From NCBI GenBank assembly GCA_039619475.1, contig CM077115.1:40982944-41046943 (forward strand): a stretch of DNA of 64,000 nt, in the 5' to 3' direction. The notes beneath the pieces were generated by a model. The model saw only the letters and a list, made by a program, of their open reading frames with translations, had not been told where the DNA came from and did no database searches. The translations under genes were made by a program, and so were the position numbers. Source of the stretch: Icerya purchasi (lineage: Eukaryota > Arthropoda > Insecta > Hemiptera > Monophlebidae). Positions 11,395 through 23,651 of this stretch are shown here, in pieces. The first letter of the stretch is position 1, and each line of letters opens with the position of its first letter.

Positions 11395-12960
11395 TATTCG
11401 GAAAAAACAAAAGCAATGCATTTCTGCCGAACAAGATCCTGAAACAATAACATACGTTTCTTACTATTCACCCATTCAACCCTCATCTTGTGTCCGTTAT
11501 TTGGGACTTCATTTCGACAACAGATTAACTAGGAGAAAGCGCATAACTCAACTAACTAAATCGTGTACAATAAACCTAAATCTTCTAAAAAAAACTATCG
11601 CACACATCGTACGGAGCCCAACCGTTCTTCATTAATGATGATCTACCGCTCGCAGATCCGCTCGAAATGATGGAGCCCCCGCCTATTTTCCATAGTAGCC
11701 AAGACAGACCTTTCCAAACTGGATGCTATCCATAACGCCTCTCTTCGCTTAGTTACAGGCGCGCTCAGAACAAATACCTAGCCTCTATTGCAAAGCCTCA
11801 GAGTGGCTTTCATCACTTCGACGCGATTATCTTACAGTGAATCTGCTGTTACGCACCGTTGCAAATCCGGCTCTTTCGGCAGTAAACAATGTTATACGAT
11901 CAATCCAGAGCCCTTCAGAAACCAGACTCTTAGTATCTCGAGTAAAAAGGATCCTTACCCTACGCATCACAACCTCTTCCTACCGAATTATCAACGATTC
12001 AAGACTTCCTCAACGTAGACAATAAACCTGCAAAAATCTTTCCAGCGAAACTCGCCTCATTTGACTATTCGCTACTGCCAAACAAGCACTCTCACTTCTT
12101 CATAGTCTATAAACTACTTTCTCTGCGAAGAAATAGATTATATTACTCAGATGGCATAAGGGCAATTTTCTGGCTGCGCAGTCGTAGTTGATCAAAACGT
12201 TATTCTCAGATTTTCGCCTCCGCCGCTATTCTCCGCTCTGTCCGCAGAATTGTATGGCATCCTGCTAGCTTTGGAGCGCGCGGTTAAATCAAACCAACAT
12301 ACAATAACAATAGCCACGGACTCACTGGCAGCCTTACAGAACATCCAACAAAAATCAAACCATTCGATAGCTAACCCCAGAAATATAATCCTTCATAATT
12401 CACCGCCGAGGGTAACCTTCCTGTGGGTTCCTGGTCACGCAAACATGCGGCCAAAGAGGCATCAAAAATGCTACCGCAAGTTCAGATTCCACCCGGTGAT
12501 GTCAAGGAAGCAAGTAAAAACCATTTTTGGAAATTATGGCAGAAAAAATGGGCGGAACAACAAAATCCATCACACCTACATTTAGTCAAATCATCAGTTT
12601 GCGATTGGAAATTTCAGCCAGAAGGTCGAAAGGATCAAGTAGTGCTGTGCCCTACGTATCGGCCATTCCATCTTCACATATGCATATATGTATTTCAGAA
12701 GCTTGCTCTACTAATATGTGATAGATGTGAAGTTCCTATCACCATCCCCACCTTTTAACCGAATGTCCAAAGATACTTAACCTATGCTCTAGCTTCCCTA
12801 TCCCAGGATTCGTCATCCGTCGCATCCCTTATCGATCTTTTCAAATCTCATTAAACCTATTTTATAAAATATAATAAACTTGCAGGCCGCGCTCCTAGCC
12901 TAGCTGCTGTACACAGCGCGGAAGAGAGAAAAGAAAAAAAAGAGATTCAAATGTAATATT
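11395..12960 (+). pseudogene. non-LTR retrotransposon: RT thumb, RNase H and 3' end, many frameshifts
   Basis: The segment starts inside a reverse transcriptase, after the catalytic YADD region. KTKAMHFCRTRS is followed by VRYLGLHFDNRLTRRKRI, then by a frame-shifted LSKLDAIHNASLRLVTGALR and LRRDYLTVNLLLR. An RNase H domain follows with all four acidic/His catalytic positions recognisable: D in YYSDG (other frame), E in SAELYGILLALE, D in TIATDSLAALQNI, and H in WVPGHAN. The C-terminal part contains CDRCEVPIT, a worn Cys motif. The 3' end is marked by CCGCGCTCCTAGCCTAGCTG and an A-rich tail near 12930. LINEs with RNase H belong to the I/R1/LOA-like groups; I do not assign the clade. The 5' edge coincides within a few bases with the right end of the pogo/Tigger element. 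Confidence 0.8.
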
Positions 12961-13133
12961 TCAACAGTTGGAAGACGAACCGCGACCCTTGAAGTTAGTT
13001 TGATTGACCTTTTTAAATTAATATAGAAAAGATATTAATAAGAAATTATTGTACAAAATTGGCTTTATCTAGAAAGAAGCTTTTAGCCGGTGTGTATAAA
13101 AATGTTCCTGCAGTTTTAAATGAAATATTGATG

Positions 13134-13412
13134 CGGTTATTTGTGACGCCGATCACGTGTTCTTTGAATGCTCTGCTCTTTCGGTGGAGCGCTCGGCTCT
13201 GTATTCCCACTTGCTTGGGCTGAGGCTTCCTGCTCCTTTTTGTGCTCGTTATATCCTGTCTTTTCCTTTTACACTTATTATCCCTTCCATTGTTTCCTTC
13301 TTATTAACGATAGCTGATCGCCTCACTATATAACTTTCGTTTTCCCTTAATTGTTTCTGGGTGAAAGTCCTCGGTTGACGAGTCCAATTAAAAAAAAATA
13401 AATAAAAAATAA
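13134..13412 (+). pseudogene. LINE family A, 3' end (C-terminal 63 codons and tail)
   Basis: An open frame from 13142 to the stop at 13333 reads CDADHVFFECSALSVERSAL and ends SFLLTIADRLTI. CxxxHxxxxC is the second half of the CCHC-type knuckle at the C-terminus of many LINE polymerases. The 3' UTR is short and contains GTTGACGAG, ending in an A-rich run with TAAATAAA. The same C-terminal pattern occurs at 21960-22310, 23652-23951 and 48600-48680, and the same tail at 59079-59118. The element is severely 5'-truncated, which is common for LINE insertions. Confidence 0.7.
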
Positions 13413-13705
13413 ATGAAATATATTGTACCGTTGATTCGATATTGAATATATTTTTTGTTTTGTAAAATACTTTTATTATGTCGATAGCTTTTGAAGTTTA
13501 GAATGAACGTACTGAAATCCGAATAGTTCTCTAAAATTCTTTCATTTAATTTATTTTTCCTTAAAACAGCGCGATTGCGTGATTTGCGTGTGCAAAATAA
13601 AACAAACACATTTTGGTGTTATTAAATTTTTACATGAAAAGTGCACGTGTTGTTATTTCAGCAATGCTTCTAGTTCGACAAACTAGCTTAACAATAACAA
13701 TTTTT

Positions 13706-13740
13706 CATATATATATATATATATATATATACTATATATA
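13706..13740. repeat. (TA)n microsatellite
   Basis: A run of TA dinucleotides with one interruption (ACTATATATA). Confidence 0.95.
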
Positions 13741-15000
13741 AAAATGAAATAGAAAAAGAAAAAAAAGAAGAGATTTATGATAAAGCAGTTGTTATTAACA
13801 CTTCTATGCGACAACCAAATTATCCGATATCTTACCGTGGTAGAAGTCGTCTGTTTCGAAATACTCTGGTTAGAATTCGGAGTAGTGTATGACATGATTT
13901 ATAGATTTAATATCTCTTTTTTTAAAATTAATGTGTCTGACGAATACGTCTTTAATAAGAATATATTAATTCTAATTTATACAGCGACTATTACCACAGA
14001 TCGCTGAAAAAATCTAGTCAAATTTAGTTATACATTAATAAGTTCTTATTTATTTCCCCGGGAAACCGGAAGATAATTAAGCGATTTTTTATTTAAAGTG
14101 CAACAAATTTAATCTTCTTCCCGCTGTAAAATAAATTCAAATTTAAAATTCAGTTAAACCGTACATAATAAACAAAAAAAGTAATAAATCGAACGACGAT
14201 ATGAAAGTTTTTTAGGAAATGTTTAACATCAAGGCGTATTTTAGCAAAATTCCTCGAATACGTTATGAGCTCGATAATTAAGTGCGAGTGGTTTGAATTT
14301 TCTTCTGTAGTATCTAGTTAAAATTTTCCAGTACAAGAGACAGATAATACGACCCTACGAAAAATAATTACTCACGATCGCATATTAAACGAATGCAGAA
14401 AGAAAACTACGGAATAGCGATAGTTTTGAAAATAGAAATATGAACGGAACAACTAGGCAGAGTATGGAGCGAGGTACATTAAAAACGTATTTCCATCATT
14501 ATATTATATGTTTTACTATGTAAGTGCGAAACCGTTGAAAACAATGAATGAAAATGGCCGAAATTTTGATACTTCCTAAACAAATTTGACTGATCGTTTC
14601 GATGTTTTTATTTTAATTAGACTGCGGCATTTTGTATTGTGATCAATAATTTAAGTATACCCCTAATACGATCCGATTTTCTTTTTCAAAAATTTTCTGG
14701 CTATCACACTGATTGCAATAATACGCTTATATATTGGTATAATTAAATACGTACGTATACGAGTATATGTGTATATATATTATTGTTCACAAAGTCATTC
14801 TTGCGGCAGGAGTAAAATAAAAAAAAGTTACGAAAATTTATTTAAAATAAATTGCTAGGCAAGCCGGAAATCGTTTTTTTTTTTTTTTAGAAATAACGTA
14901 GTCAATTGAAATGTACACTCCTTTGTAACTATTATCGAGGAACTATCATCTGATGGTTCAGGGATTGTTCCAAAGGCGGGTCCGAAGAATCAAGATTACA
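13741..15000. other. AT-rich non-coding DNA
   Basis: No gene or known repeat is recognised. It ends in a poly-T run (about 14875-14890) and a (TA)n tract at 15001-15014 where a foldback element begins. Confidence 0.5.
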
Positions 15001-15012
15001 TATATATATATA

Positions 15013-15345
15013 TAAACTCAGCCATTTTGGCCTCGCAAGGGGCTGTGCCCCTTGACCCCTCTTTTTTTCATTTCTGTCTCTTTCTCTTCTATACTTTGTA
15101 TGAAATGATTAAAATTTACAACGTAATTCTTACTGGCATCAACACAAAAAGAAAAATAAAACATAATCACAAAAATCCTATCCTAACATTTAACTTGCAT
15201 TATATAAAATTAAGACATTCTTTCGTTACATTTTTCGTTACATATTTCATTACATAAAATTGTGACATTTTTTAAACAACAATAACAAAAATCCTATAAA
15301 ATATATCAAACGTTACATAAAATTGGAACATTTTTTTTTATATGG
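15013..15345 (+). mobile_element. foldback family, left arm plus centre (copy 1)
   Basis: This begins directly after (TA)n with AAACTCAGCCATTTTGGCCT, then GCAAGGGGCTGTGCCCCTTG, a pyrimidine-rich stretch and ACTGGCATCAACACAAAAAG. The centre is made of repeats of TACATAAAATTGTGACATTT. It matches the left half of the element at 56531-57088 almost base for base, but the inverted right arm is missing. It has no coding capacity beyond a chance 76-codon frame. Confidence 0.75.
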
Positions 15346-15374
15346 GGGGTAGCCTAAGAATTACGTTATAATTA

Positions 15375-15600
15375 ATATATAACTCGGTCTTTCGTGTCTT
15401 GCAAGGGGCTCCGCCTCTTGACTCCGCCTGAGGAGATCTCCAGTTCTGTTACTTTTAAACTTTGTATAGAACGAAGAAAATTAAAAAAATAAATAAATCT
15501 TTATTTAATGTCACATTTTGTGACAGAAAAAGTAGTGGAGGTCGGGCTAAGTCATTAACATATATATATAAGTCTGCCCTTTGGGCCTCGCCATAGGGCA
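15375..15600 (+). mobile_element. two further divergent heads of the foldback family
   Basis: At about 15378 the sequence TATAACTCGGTCTTTCGTGT is followed by a GCAAGGGGCTCCGCCTCTTG block, and at about 15560 (TA)n is followed by AAGTCTGCCCTTTGGGCCTC. Both keep the layout of the family end (TA run, then GGCCTC/GTCTTG, then a short self-complementary block), but are much diverged. Three heads in the same direction within 600 bases suggest nested or repeated insertion. Confidence 0.45.
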
Positions 15601-16465
15601 AGAGTCTTGAAATCTATTTTATTCTAAAATTCTTTTAGAAAAAAATCGTTTTCAACTGACTACGTTATTCTTATCCGCCTTTTATTGAAAAGAAATCTTA
15701 GCAATTGTATAACATGCCATTCAGCCTTTGTTTCTTATATAAAGTAACGAGGCATAATGGTGGGACAAAAAATTTAATGTACTCCAGGCTAAGAATAGCC
15801 TAGTCATTAATGTGCTCATATACAGTATCTTAAACTGCTTGACTTTGAGCATCGTAACTATCCATTTGTACATTCTAGTTATATAGACATAGTGCTCATA
15901 TGGCACTTGTATATGCAACGCAAGTGTGCGCAAGTCTACAAACTGATTGCAAATGTCTTGTATACAATTGTAGTCTCAAGTTTTGCCTCTAGAGAAACCT
16001 GCGCGAGTATGATGGTTTTCGCCATTTACCTTTCACGTGACCGTTAGCGATTATTTCTTTTAATAATTTTTATTTCTAGTTACGACCTGCTAGTTGAGTC
16101 ATTCTAGTTACTCGGCCGTCGCGACGTGCACATTATAATACTTTTTGTTCTATCGGTTTCACATTTATTTACCTGTAATTTATCCCTTTTCTCGTTATTA
16201 GAGCTGCAACGATTATTATTTACTTCCTTATTCTGCCAGTGCATTTTAAGATGCGTATACGAAGAGTACAATTTTTTTTAATTGGTTCATTAATTTTCCG
16301 CAATAAAGTTTGGTATTCCACGAATAGTTAAAATAAAAAAATGATTATTTTGATTGAAATATATCTTTGCAACTAGATAGTTGATTTTTTAAATTTTCTT
16401 TTTGATTTGAATGCTTTCTTATTTTATTTATTTATTCAATTTTTCAAAATTGTTCTAGTATAGAC
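15601..16465. other. non-coding DNA, nothing recognised
   Basis: No gene, RNA or repeat family is recognised; a 70-codon minus-strand frame at 15721-15933 has no family support. Confidence 0.5.
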
Positions 16466-16473
16466 GCATGAAT

Positions 16474-16735
16474 CATAGGCGTCGCCAGCGGGGGGCAGGG
16501 AGGGGCAGCTGCCCCCCCTGGAGCCTTGAAACTTTTTAATCAACTGGCATTGATGAATATTCATAGGCGGCGCGTAATCATGGACAATTTGGAAAACTTA
16601 TGTTTTAATTAAGATTTTATTCTTGTTTAATAAAATATTAAGCCTTTACAACCTATAAATTTTATTTTTCCTATAACTCATATCCTCTTTTTATCATCTT
16701 GCCCCCCCCTGGCTCATCAGCTGGCGACGCCCTTG
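16474..16735. mobile_element. hAT-type MITE, copy 1 (262 bp) with 8-bp target duplication
   Basis: Terminal inverted repeats CATAGGCGTCGCCAGC and, on the other strand, CAAGGGCGTCGCCAGC bound a non-coding element. It is flanked on both sides by the direct repeat GCATGAAT (16466-16473 and 16736-16743). An 8-bp duplication is the signature of hAT transposition. The centre is shared with the copy at 23094-23396 (AAAATATTAAGCCTTTACAA). It has no transposase, so it would have been moved by an enzyme encoded elsewhere. Confidence 0.9.
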
Positions 16736-16743
16736 GCATGAAT

Positions 16744-19700
16744 AACCTATTTTTGATATTTTCAATGTGCGCTAACGTGATTCGAAGTTTCTCTCAAGAA
16801 AAACACTGCGTGTCGCCTACCGCACAGCTCGCTAAGATAATTTAATTGTAAATAATGAGAAATTTTTTATTTAGAACTTGAATCATTCTTAAAAAATATT
16901 TTATAAATCAACTTTTTTCACGGGTCATTTTAAACATGTATTTAATTTTCATATTAAATAATTTCGTACTTTTCCAAGCCTCTTTTCCGGTCATTACACA
17001 AGAAAACGACATTAATCATTGCACCTGATGGGTATATTACAAATCTCAAACGGAATTATTAAATTTTTGTAATGCGTTTCAGTAATATAACAGGTGAAGT
17101 ATAAAGAGTAATGTCGTTAATATTATTATATAACCCATATTCTCAGTAATTTTTTTCTACTATAAATTATTTTACACAGTTTAGAAATTATTACTTTAAT
17201 CGTTATTTCAATTCTCTTCTTTTTTTTTTTTTTTTTTTTCAACTTGATTCTGATTTCCGATTATAGTCAAGTATAATGCGACGGAATTTACTTAAACCTT
17301 ATGATTTGGTAAATTTCTAAAGTGAAATTCACATTTTACATGTGTAATTTGATTTCTTAGATTTCGGGTAATTTTGAAGTTAATACACGTATTTTTAAAA
17401 TTATCTATTTGTTAGCTGGATGATGGAGACAGAAAATTATTACAAAAAGTATAGGGAGCTATGTTATTTTTTCCATTTGTTTAGAGCAAGGCGTCTTAGC
17501 AACCAGAATATATTTGTGTCACTCTCGGGACTGACGATAGGTCTCTATTAATGTTACCGTAATATTATTATTATTATTATTAATAATAATAATAATAATA
17601 ATAATAGTAATAATAATAATAACAGTAATAATAATAATATTCTAATAAAAAAATTGACAGTATAGAATGACAACTTAATATTAAAGTTAACGGACGTTAT
17701 TGTTTATCCTTCGAAACATAGTTAAAGAGCAGAAAATTTAAAAAAATACTAAGATAAGTGAAACGAAATTTACAGCATGTTCGATAATTGCTATGTTTTC
17801 ATTCTTTTTTCCGAAACAGAATTTTCACCAATAAAAACTACAGTCTTCCAGATTTGTGCCATCAATTAAACCCCGTTTAAATTATAAAATTTCACGTCAT
17901 AAATATTCAATTAAATACATAACTTTTTTTTTCAAATTTTGATTTGAGCTCGTCCACTATTGACATTAACTCAGCGTAAGAGTTAATCATTTTTGATATT
18001 TTCGATATTTGAGTTGTACTTGAACGAAATGCTATTTTGGCTGTTCAACCGCGTTGCGATAGCTCTGGCTACAGAGGTATTCGCTTCGAAATTATTACAA
18101 CCGCAATTTGTACACGCTTTCAGGTTTTACGAAAGTTTCAAAATGAGTGTTCTAGTCATTTACATATAAGTAGAAACACTTGCCGCCCCTCACATGTAAA
18201 ATATTATTTTCAGCTTTCTAAAAATAAAATAAATCTCCATAATTAGCGCATTATGTGGTTGATGTTTACTTCTTTTTTTTCAAAAGTATCTCTATGTATT
18301 TATTAAGAAGATGAGGTGATTCGCTAAAACTGTTTTCAGTCCGTGCCAGTAGAATTCTCTATATTCATTCTCTATCTGCGATCACAAGCTTTTCGATGGC
18401 ATTCCATTAGATCCCGGGACCACATTATGACGGCGATGAATTATATGGGGCTATATCGCACCTTACCGCAAGCTCATCGGCTAGAGTGATTTACTTTTTT
18501 GATAAACTGCTACCCCAAATTACGCAACCAAAGATAAACTTCATTTGATCTCTTTTCTCATCGGTGCCGTGATACTTTTTGTTTCATTCCAAACAATCAC
18601 TGTAAGGTCCAACCTTTTCACATCCCGCAATTAATTTCCTCATCACTTATATATTTACTTCTTCTAAAATGTAACCTTTTGTCTTCTTATAGTCGGCATT
18701 TATAAATATAACAGTTCACGTAAATATTCCACAAATATACCAAGTCTTTTAATAAGTTCTATTTCCACTAGATCGTTAGGAAAATCCCCCTCCCCCCCGT
18801 TTTCGGGTATGAGAGTCTTACGAGGAGAAGCGAAAGAGGACATTAAAAAACAGGAGAAGGCCGATGATAGTGAATAGGCGGCGGTAGCGTGCAGATCGTA
18901 TTCTGATAAATTTGCGGAACTTAATAAGGGGATTAGAGTGCTTTGTACATATCGAAAAGAAATTGTAGACGGGGATTTTACAAGCCGGATAATCAGGGGA
19001 ATTTAAGGATAAATATATAATCACTGTAAACGAACGAAAACTTTTTAGATTTAACTTTCAAGTAAGTTTGTGCTACCTAAGAGCGATTAAAGTTGCCGTT
19101 ATTTGAAACGGGACCCCGCAGGTGTACAAGGCTTCAGAAGAAGCCGGTGAAAATCGGCACTGAAGAGAGGATTTTAAAATGATTCGCTTTTTTAAAATTT
19201 ATTTTCCATATATGAAAGCTTTAGCGCTCTTTTACTTTGATCATTCGTGCTACTAATATATGTACATCGCATTAAATATATTTAAGAATGGTACACAATT
19301 AATCTATTTAAGAATTTTTATAATTTATACACATTCCATACGTTCACATCACGATCGCTTTCCCAAATGCGCTGGAAAATTTACATTTTTGTAGATTATT
19401 TGAACAACGTTACTTGAGAAATTTCGATAAATAAGAATTAAATGAAATAAAAAAGAGACTTTATACTCGATGTTAGACACATCCGATTCGGAGTACTCAG
19501 TGAATGTTCTATCGAAGAATAAATTTAATGAAGGCACTGCTACTACCAGCGAGGAGAGCTCATCAACTGATTATTATACAGTATTGAGGAAATACAATTA
19601 AAGGCGCGGATTCAGCGCTCTTAGGGATTTCAAAAAATAATAATTTTGAAAGGAAATAATAATAATTGCCCTTGATTCTACCAGTACGTGATCGTAAGTA

Positions 19701-21580
19701 AATTTTTAATTTAGTCTATTTTCTAGAGTTTCGAAATTCCTGATATTCCGGTCAGCTCCAAATTAAATATAATTTAATTATCGATTTTAAAAAGTGGAGC
19801 GCTGAATATATACTCCTTGGAATATGCCATACTATAGAACTCTAATAATTGAGATCGTACAACAAGGTTATTGCGCAGAGCGTGAAATAATTTCCCATTT
19901 CGAATAGGAAATACTCTAAATATTTACATATATGTATTTTCTTAAACACGTTGAAATCCACAGATATTTCCAAATTCCCCGAGCAGCCATTTCTATCAGT
20001 AGAACTTCCATCGACGAGTACGTATTTCTTTCTCTTGGGTACGAACACATTTAGAATAATTCTAAAAAGCTATAAGGTCATTTTACTAGTTCGACCAAGT
20101 CGTTTTGAACTAGTTCACTAAAGTGGAGGTTAAAAAATCGTTTTCGACAATTTCACGCGCAACAGTGATGGCAGCAAATATAGGCATATTACGTAATAAT
20201 AACGAGAGGAAGAAGAAATGATTAGAAGTGGGCTCTGCCTCTAGAAGCGTTTCGAAAGTGAATTACAGTCGTAACATAACGCAACATTAATCGTATGCAC
20301 TCCCTTCAATTTTTATAATCGCCGTTGCTGCCGGGGATCGCCTTGCGCATTGTAAATTGAACTTGATGAACTTATTCGCCGTATAAATCGTGTCCGTAAT
20401 GACGGAAATGTCTCATATTATGATTTCTAGAACGGAAGTATTACAAGTAATTTGAGAAGAACTGAAACGTCATTCTCGCTCCCTATATATACGTATATGT
20501 GGCTTCCTAACAGACGTTGTTACTACAATCGTTATCATTGTTGCCTCCTCTTAAAAACAAAGCTAACACACGCTGCTTACTTTTGTACGACATCCGAAAC
20601 CGCCCGGCAATCCCTAATTTTACTCGATTGGCCGCGGCGATATTTATTTTTCTTCCGAGACTTTAACGAAAGCTAGTCAACCGTTGTTTACATATCATCT
20701 ATTTTTCTTTTTTTTCTGTCCTAAAGGAACATTCGTATTTTTACATATATTTCCGGCAGAATGCTTACCGTCGTAATACTGCTCAGTTATTATTTTTCCT
20801 TTACATTGGATCTTCCTGACCAGCCGTATAATTTAAGCGTTTTCTGTAATCACAATCAAGTTAATTCTTTCCTATGCTTAGAAATATACGGTGGCACGTT
20901 TTCCGAAAATTCATTAAGCATTAAGAATTTTTCGTGAAACATTTTCAAAAGCGAATGGCAAATTATTATTTGTGTATCGCTGTTTAACTTTATCGCATAT
21001 TTTTAGAAAATATTCACGCCTAACGATAAAGTTGTTAAAATAATAAAAGGAGAAATCACTAAGATACAGAGGGTAATATTTCGGTTTTCGATCATTTTTG
21101 TTTAGGAATAAATTATCTTTTTGAGAAAAAAAATTAAGTTTATTTACCCGATCGTGATTTAAAAAATCATGCGATGTTTTGAGACTTGCCATTCTTCTTG
21201 CCTTCACTTTTCTCACGGTTTAAGATCCTCTATGTAGTTAGCTTTTTTCAGGATGTGTTTTTAAGTTGTCAAGAACTGCGAGCATTTTTTGTTACCTTAC
21301 ACACGCGAAAAAGAAAATAAAAAAAAACCCATTTATATCAGATCTTGAAGGCAAATCTTACGCCGAAAATTTTAAAGGATCCGGAAACAAATTCCTTAAA
21401 ATCTATTATAAGGTTTCAGCTAATACGACTAGTGCCATCTCCTTTAAATAGTTGCCTTTAAACATTAAATTTTGTGCTAAGAGCGCACCTCCTAAAGCTT
21501 GCGAATTAGTTCCCAGACTCGACTCTTCCAGCTAGGCTTTGGTATTAAAATGTCTCTATTTTATTTCGGGAACCATTTGT
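16744..21580. other. AT-rich non-coding DNA
   Basis: No gene or known family is recognised across about 4.8 kb. It contains a poly-T run at about 17219-17239 and the triplet palindrome listed separately. A 69-codon frame (18037-18246) and a 74-codon frame (20452-20676) have no splice or family support. Confidence 0.5.
17563..17640. repeat. (TTA)n(TAA)n palindromic triplet repeat
   Basis: ATT triplets switch to AAT triplets, so the tract is self-complementary and can form a hairpin. Confidence 0.9.
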
Positions 21581-21599
21581 GACTGCTACATGTAGAGAA

Positions 21600-22397
21600 G
21601 CATCTAAAATGTTTCCAATGAGGGGGGCCGTTTCGTTTCGAAATATTCCTGAAATTTACGGGGTTTAATACGATCAGACAACATCACATTTTCTTCGTTT
21701 TTACGAGGTAGCGAAGTTGTCAGCGTTTTAATTTAAATGCATCCGAAAGAAATTCGGTAAAAGCTAAAATTAGTTCCATTCGTATTTATTAAAATATCGT
21801 TCGAAAAGAAAAGGATTTTCCTAAAATATTTATCTTTAATTATAGTAGTCGCTATACACATATTGTAATTGTTTTCATATATAATGTATTCGTAAAAATA
21901 TTATTTTTCGCATTTATAATATTATTTTTAACATTTTCACAAAGTCCGTACTGAGATTTATCGCACTGGCCAAGATCTGTCGCCTACGCTTTGGGCACAG
22001 TTTGCTTCCTGCTCGCTTATTTCGCTTCTCTCTAGTCCTCTCTGTCCCCTATACCCTTCCTCTCGCAACTTTATAGGTGACGCTAATCACGTTTCAGTGC
22101 ACCTGTATCGCTTCCGAACGCTCTTCCTTTTACTCTTCTCTTCTGTCAATTGGTCTTCCAACTCCGTGTTGTGCATCTTTTGTTCTCTCCTTGCCATTAC
22201 CCTCGGTTATTCCAGCATACTTGGAGTCTTTTCTATCCTCCATATCTAATCGCATAAATATCTGATTCCGCACCTCATCCTTTTCCCTTTTCTTGGGCTA
22301 ATGTCTTTTTTTTTCAAAAAAGTAATAAATAAAAAACCCTACAAATTTCGGGAATATTTCGAAATCAAATGGCTCCTCATTGAAAATATTTTAGAAT
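21600..22397. repeat. inverted repeat pair of about 65 bp flanking a LINE 3' end
   Basis: The left arm (about 21601-21665; AATGAGG, TTTCGAAATATTCCTGAAAT) recurs inverted at 22334-22397 (reverse strand: CAATGAGGAGCC, TTTCGAAATATTCCCGAAAT). The LINE end at 21960-22310 lies between them, its A-rich tail running straight into the right arm. It may be a short inverted-repeat element opened by the LINE insertion. Outer limits and target duplication are unclear. Confidence 0.6.
21960..22333 (+). pseudogene. LINE family A, 3' end (second copy)
   Basis: CRLRFGHSLLPA at about 21980 is followed, after a frameshift, by SPLCP and GDANHV. A last frame then reads RSSFYSSLLSIGLPTPCCAS and ends SFLSSISNRINI at 22264. 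It shares the order of the copies at 13142 and 23652: an R-x-GHS motif, a Cys-rich knuckle, then a hydrophobic tail. The 3' UTR reads TTCTTGGGCTAATGTC and ends in an A-rich tail, like the copy at 48585-48761. Frameshifts make it inactive. Confidence 0.7.
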
Positions 22398-23034
22398 ATT
22401 GTCTATCTGTAGACTTCGTGCATAACAGAGCTATGATTTACTTGCAGTGGACACGTTAGCGCAATTTATCGTGAGCATATTAACCACACATTTGTTGCTC
22501 AGTTGTGGGGGGGGGCTCTGTGGACAGAGTTTCTTCTTTGGAGAAATTAAAGTCTGGTGGTTTGCTCTTCCTCTATACTGTGTTTTTTCCTTTTTTACTT
22601 TTGATCATTTTTTACGTTGGTGATCATATTTTCATTTATTAGAAGAAATGGTATTATTATTTAGAATTTAATGTTTACGCTGTTGTAATTAATAGCTCTA
22701 AATAGATTTACAACAACAAAATAATAATAATAATAATTTAATTTAATTCAATTTAATTTTGTACAAACTTAAATATTAATGTAACAAAAATAATTACCAC
22801 AAACGTGAACGGCTGCGCGAACAGTGGTGATTATTATCATATAATTACCTAAATTAAACCACTTATTATACTAAATACATAACTTTTACAAATTACAAAG
22901 GCTAACCTAGTTAATAATATTTTTTAATTATATCAGTTTTATTGGCTATTGTTTACAAAAATTACAATTATTTCCATAAAATAAACATTAGAACCAAATA
23001 AAACGAATTAAGTAATCAAGCATTTAACTTTAAT

Positions 23035-23056
23035 TATATATATATATATATATATA
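23035..23056. repeat. (TA)n microsatellite
   Basis: TA dinucleotides, 30 bases before the second hAT MITE. Confidence 0.95.
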
Positions 23057-23093
23057 AAAGAACAATTAAAACAACTACCAGCATACCCTTAAA

Positions 23094-23396
23094 CATGGGC
23101 GTCGCCAGCGGGAGGCAGGGAGGGGGCAGCTGTCCCCCCATGGAGCCTTAAAACTTTTTAATCAACTGGCCATGATGAGTATTCATAGGCGCGTAATCAT
23201 GGATAATTTGCCAGAAACCCACAAAAATTATGTTTTAATTAAGATTTAATTCTTGTTTAATAAAATATTAAGCCTTTACAACTTATAAATTTTATTTTTC
23301 CTATAACTCATATCTTCTTTCTATCATCTTGCCCTCCCCCTGCCGGCTGGCAACTCATCTTGCCTCCCTCTGGCTCATAGGCTGGCGACGCCCTTG
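23094..23396. mobile_element. hAT-type MITE, copy 2 (303 bp) with 8-bp target duplication
   Basis: Terminal inverted repeats CATGGGCGTCGCCAGC and CAAGGGCGTCGCCAGC bound the element. The direct repeat CCCTTAAA occurs at 23086-23093 and 23397-23404. The interior is shared with copy 1, and near the right end there is a small extra block (CTGGCAACTCATCTTGCC) that repeats its own neighbourhood and accounts for much of the greater length. It is non-coding. Confidence 0.9.
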
Positions 23397-23503
23397 CCCT
23401 TAAATATCCAATACTCACGTGCCAGTATATATACATCTTAATCTAACCATAATAACAGTTAGCATATACATGCATCCCTTCAAAAACACATATCCATACA
23501 CTT

Positions 23504-23600
23504 CTACATCCATTCTAAATTACCTGCGCAGTATACATCCATTCTAAATTACCTACACAGTATACATCTATTCTAAATTACCTGCACAGTATACATCCAT
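23504..23600. repeat. 29-bp minisatellite, about 3.3 copies
   Basis: The unit reads ATACATCCATTCTAAATTAC followed by CTGCGCAGT. Copies differ by one to three bases. Confidence 0.9.
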
Positions 23601-23651
23601 ATCAACCTATACCGAAGAAAGAAAGAAGCAGAAGGAGAAATAATTACTAAA

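Noticed and set aside
13801..13895. 30-nt minus-strand exon ending in GTAAGA
   Set aside because: Only one splice-like site is good, and the frame is one of several open by chance.
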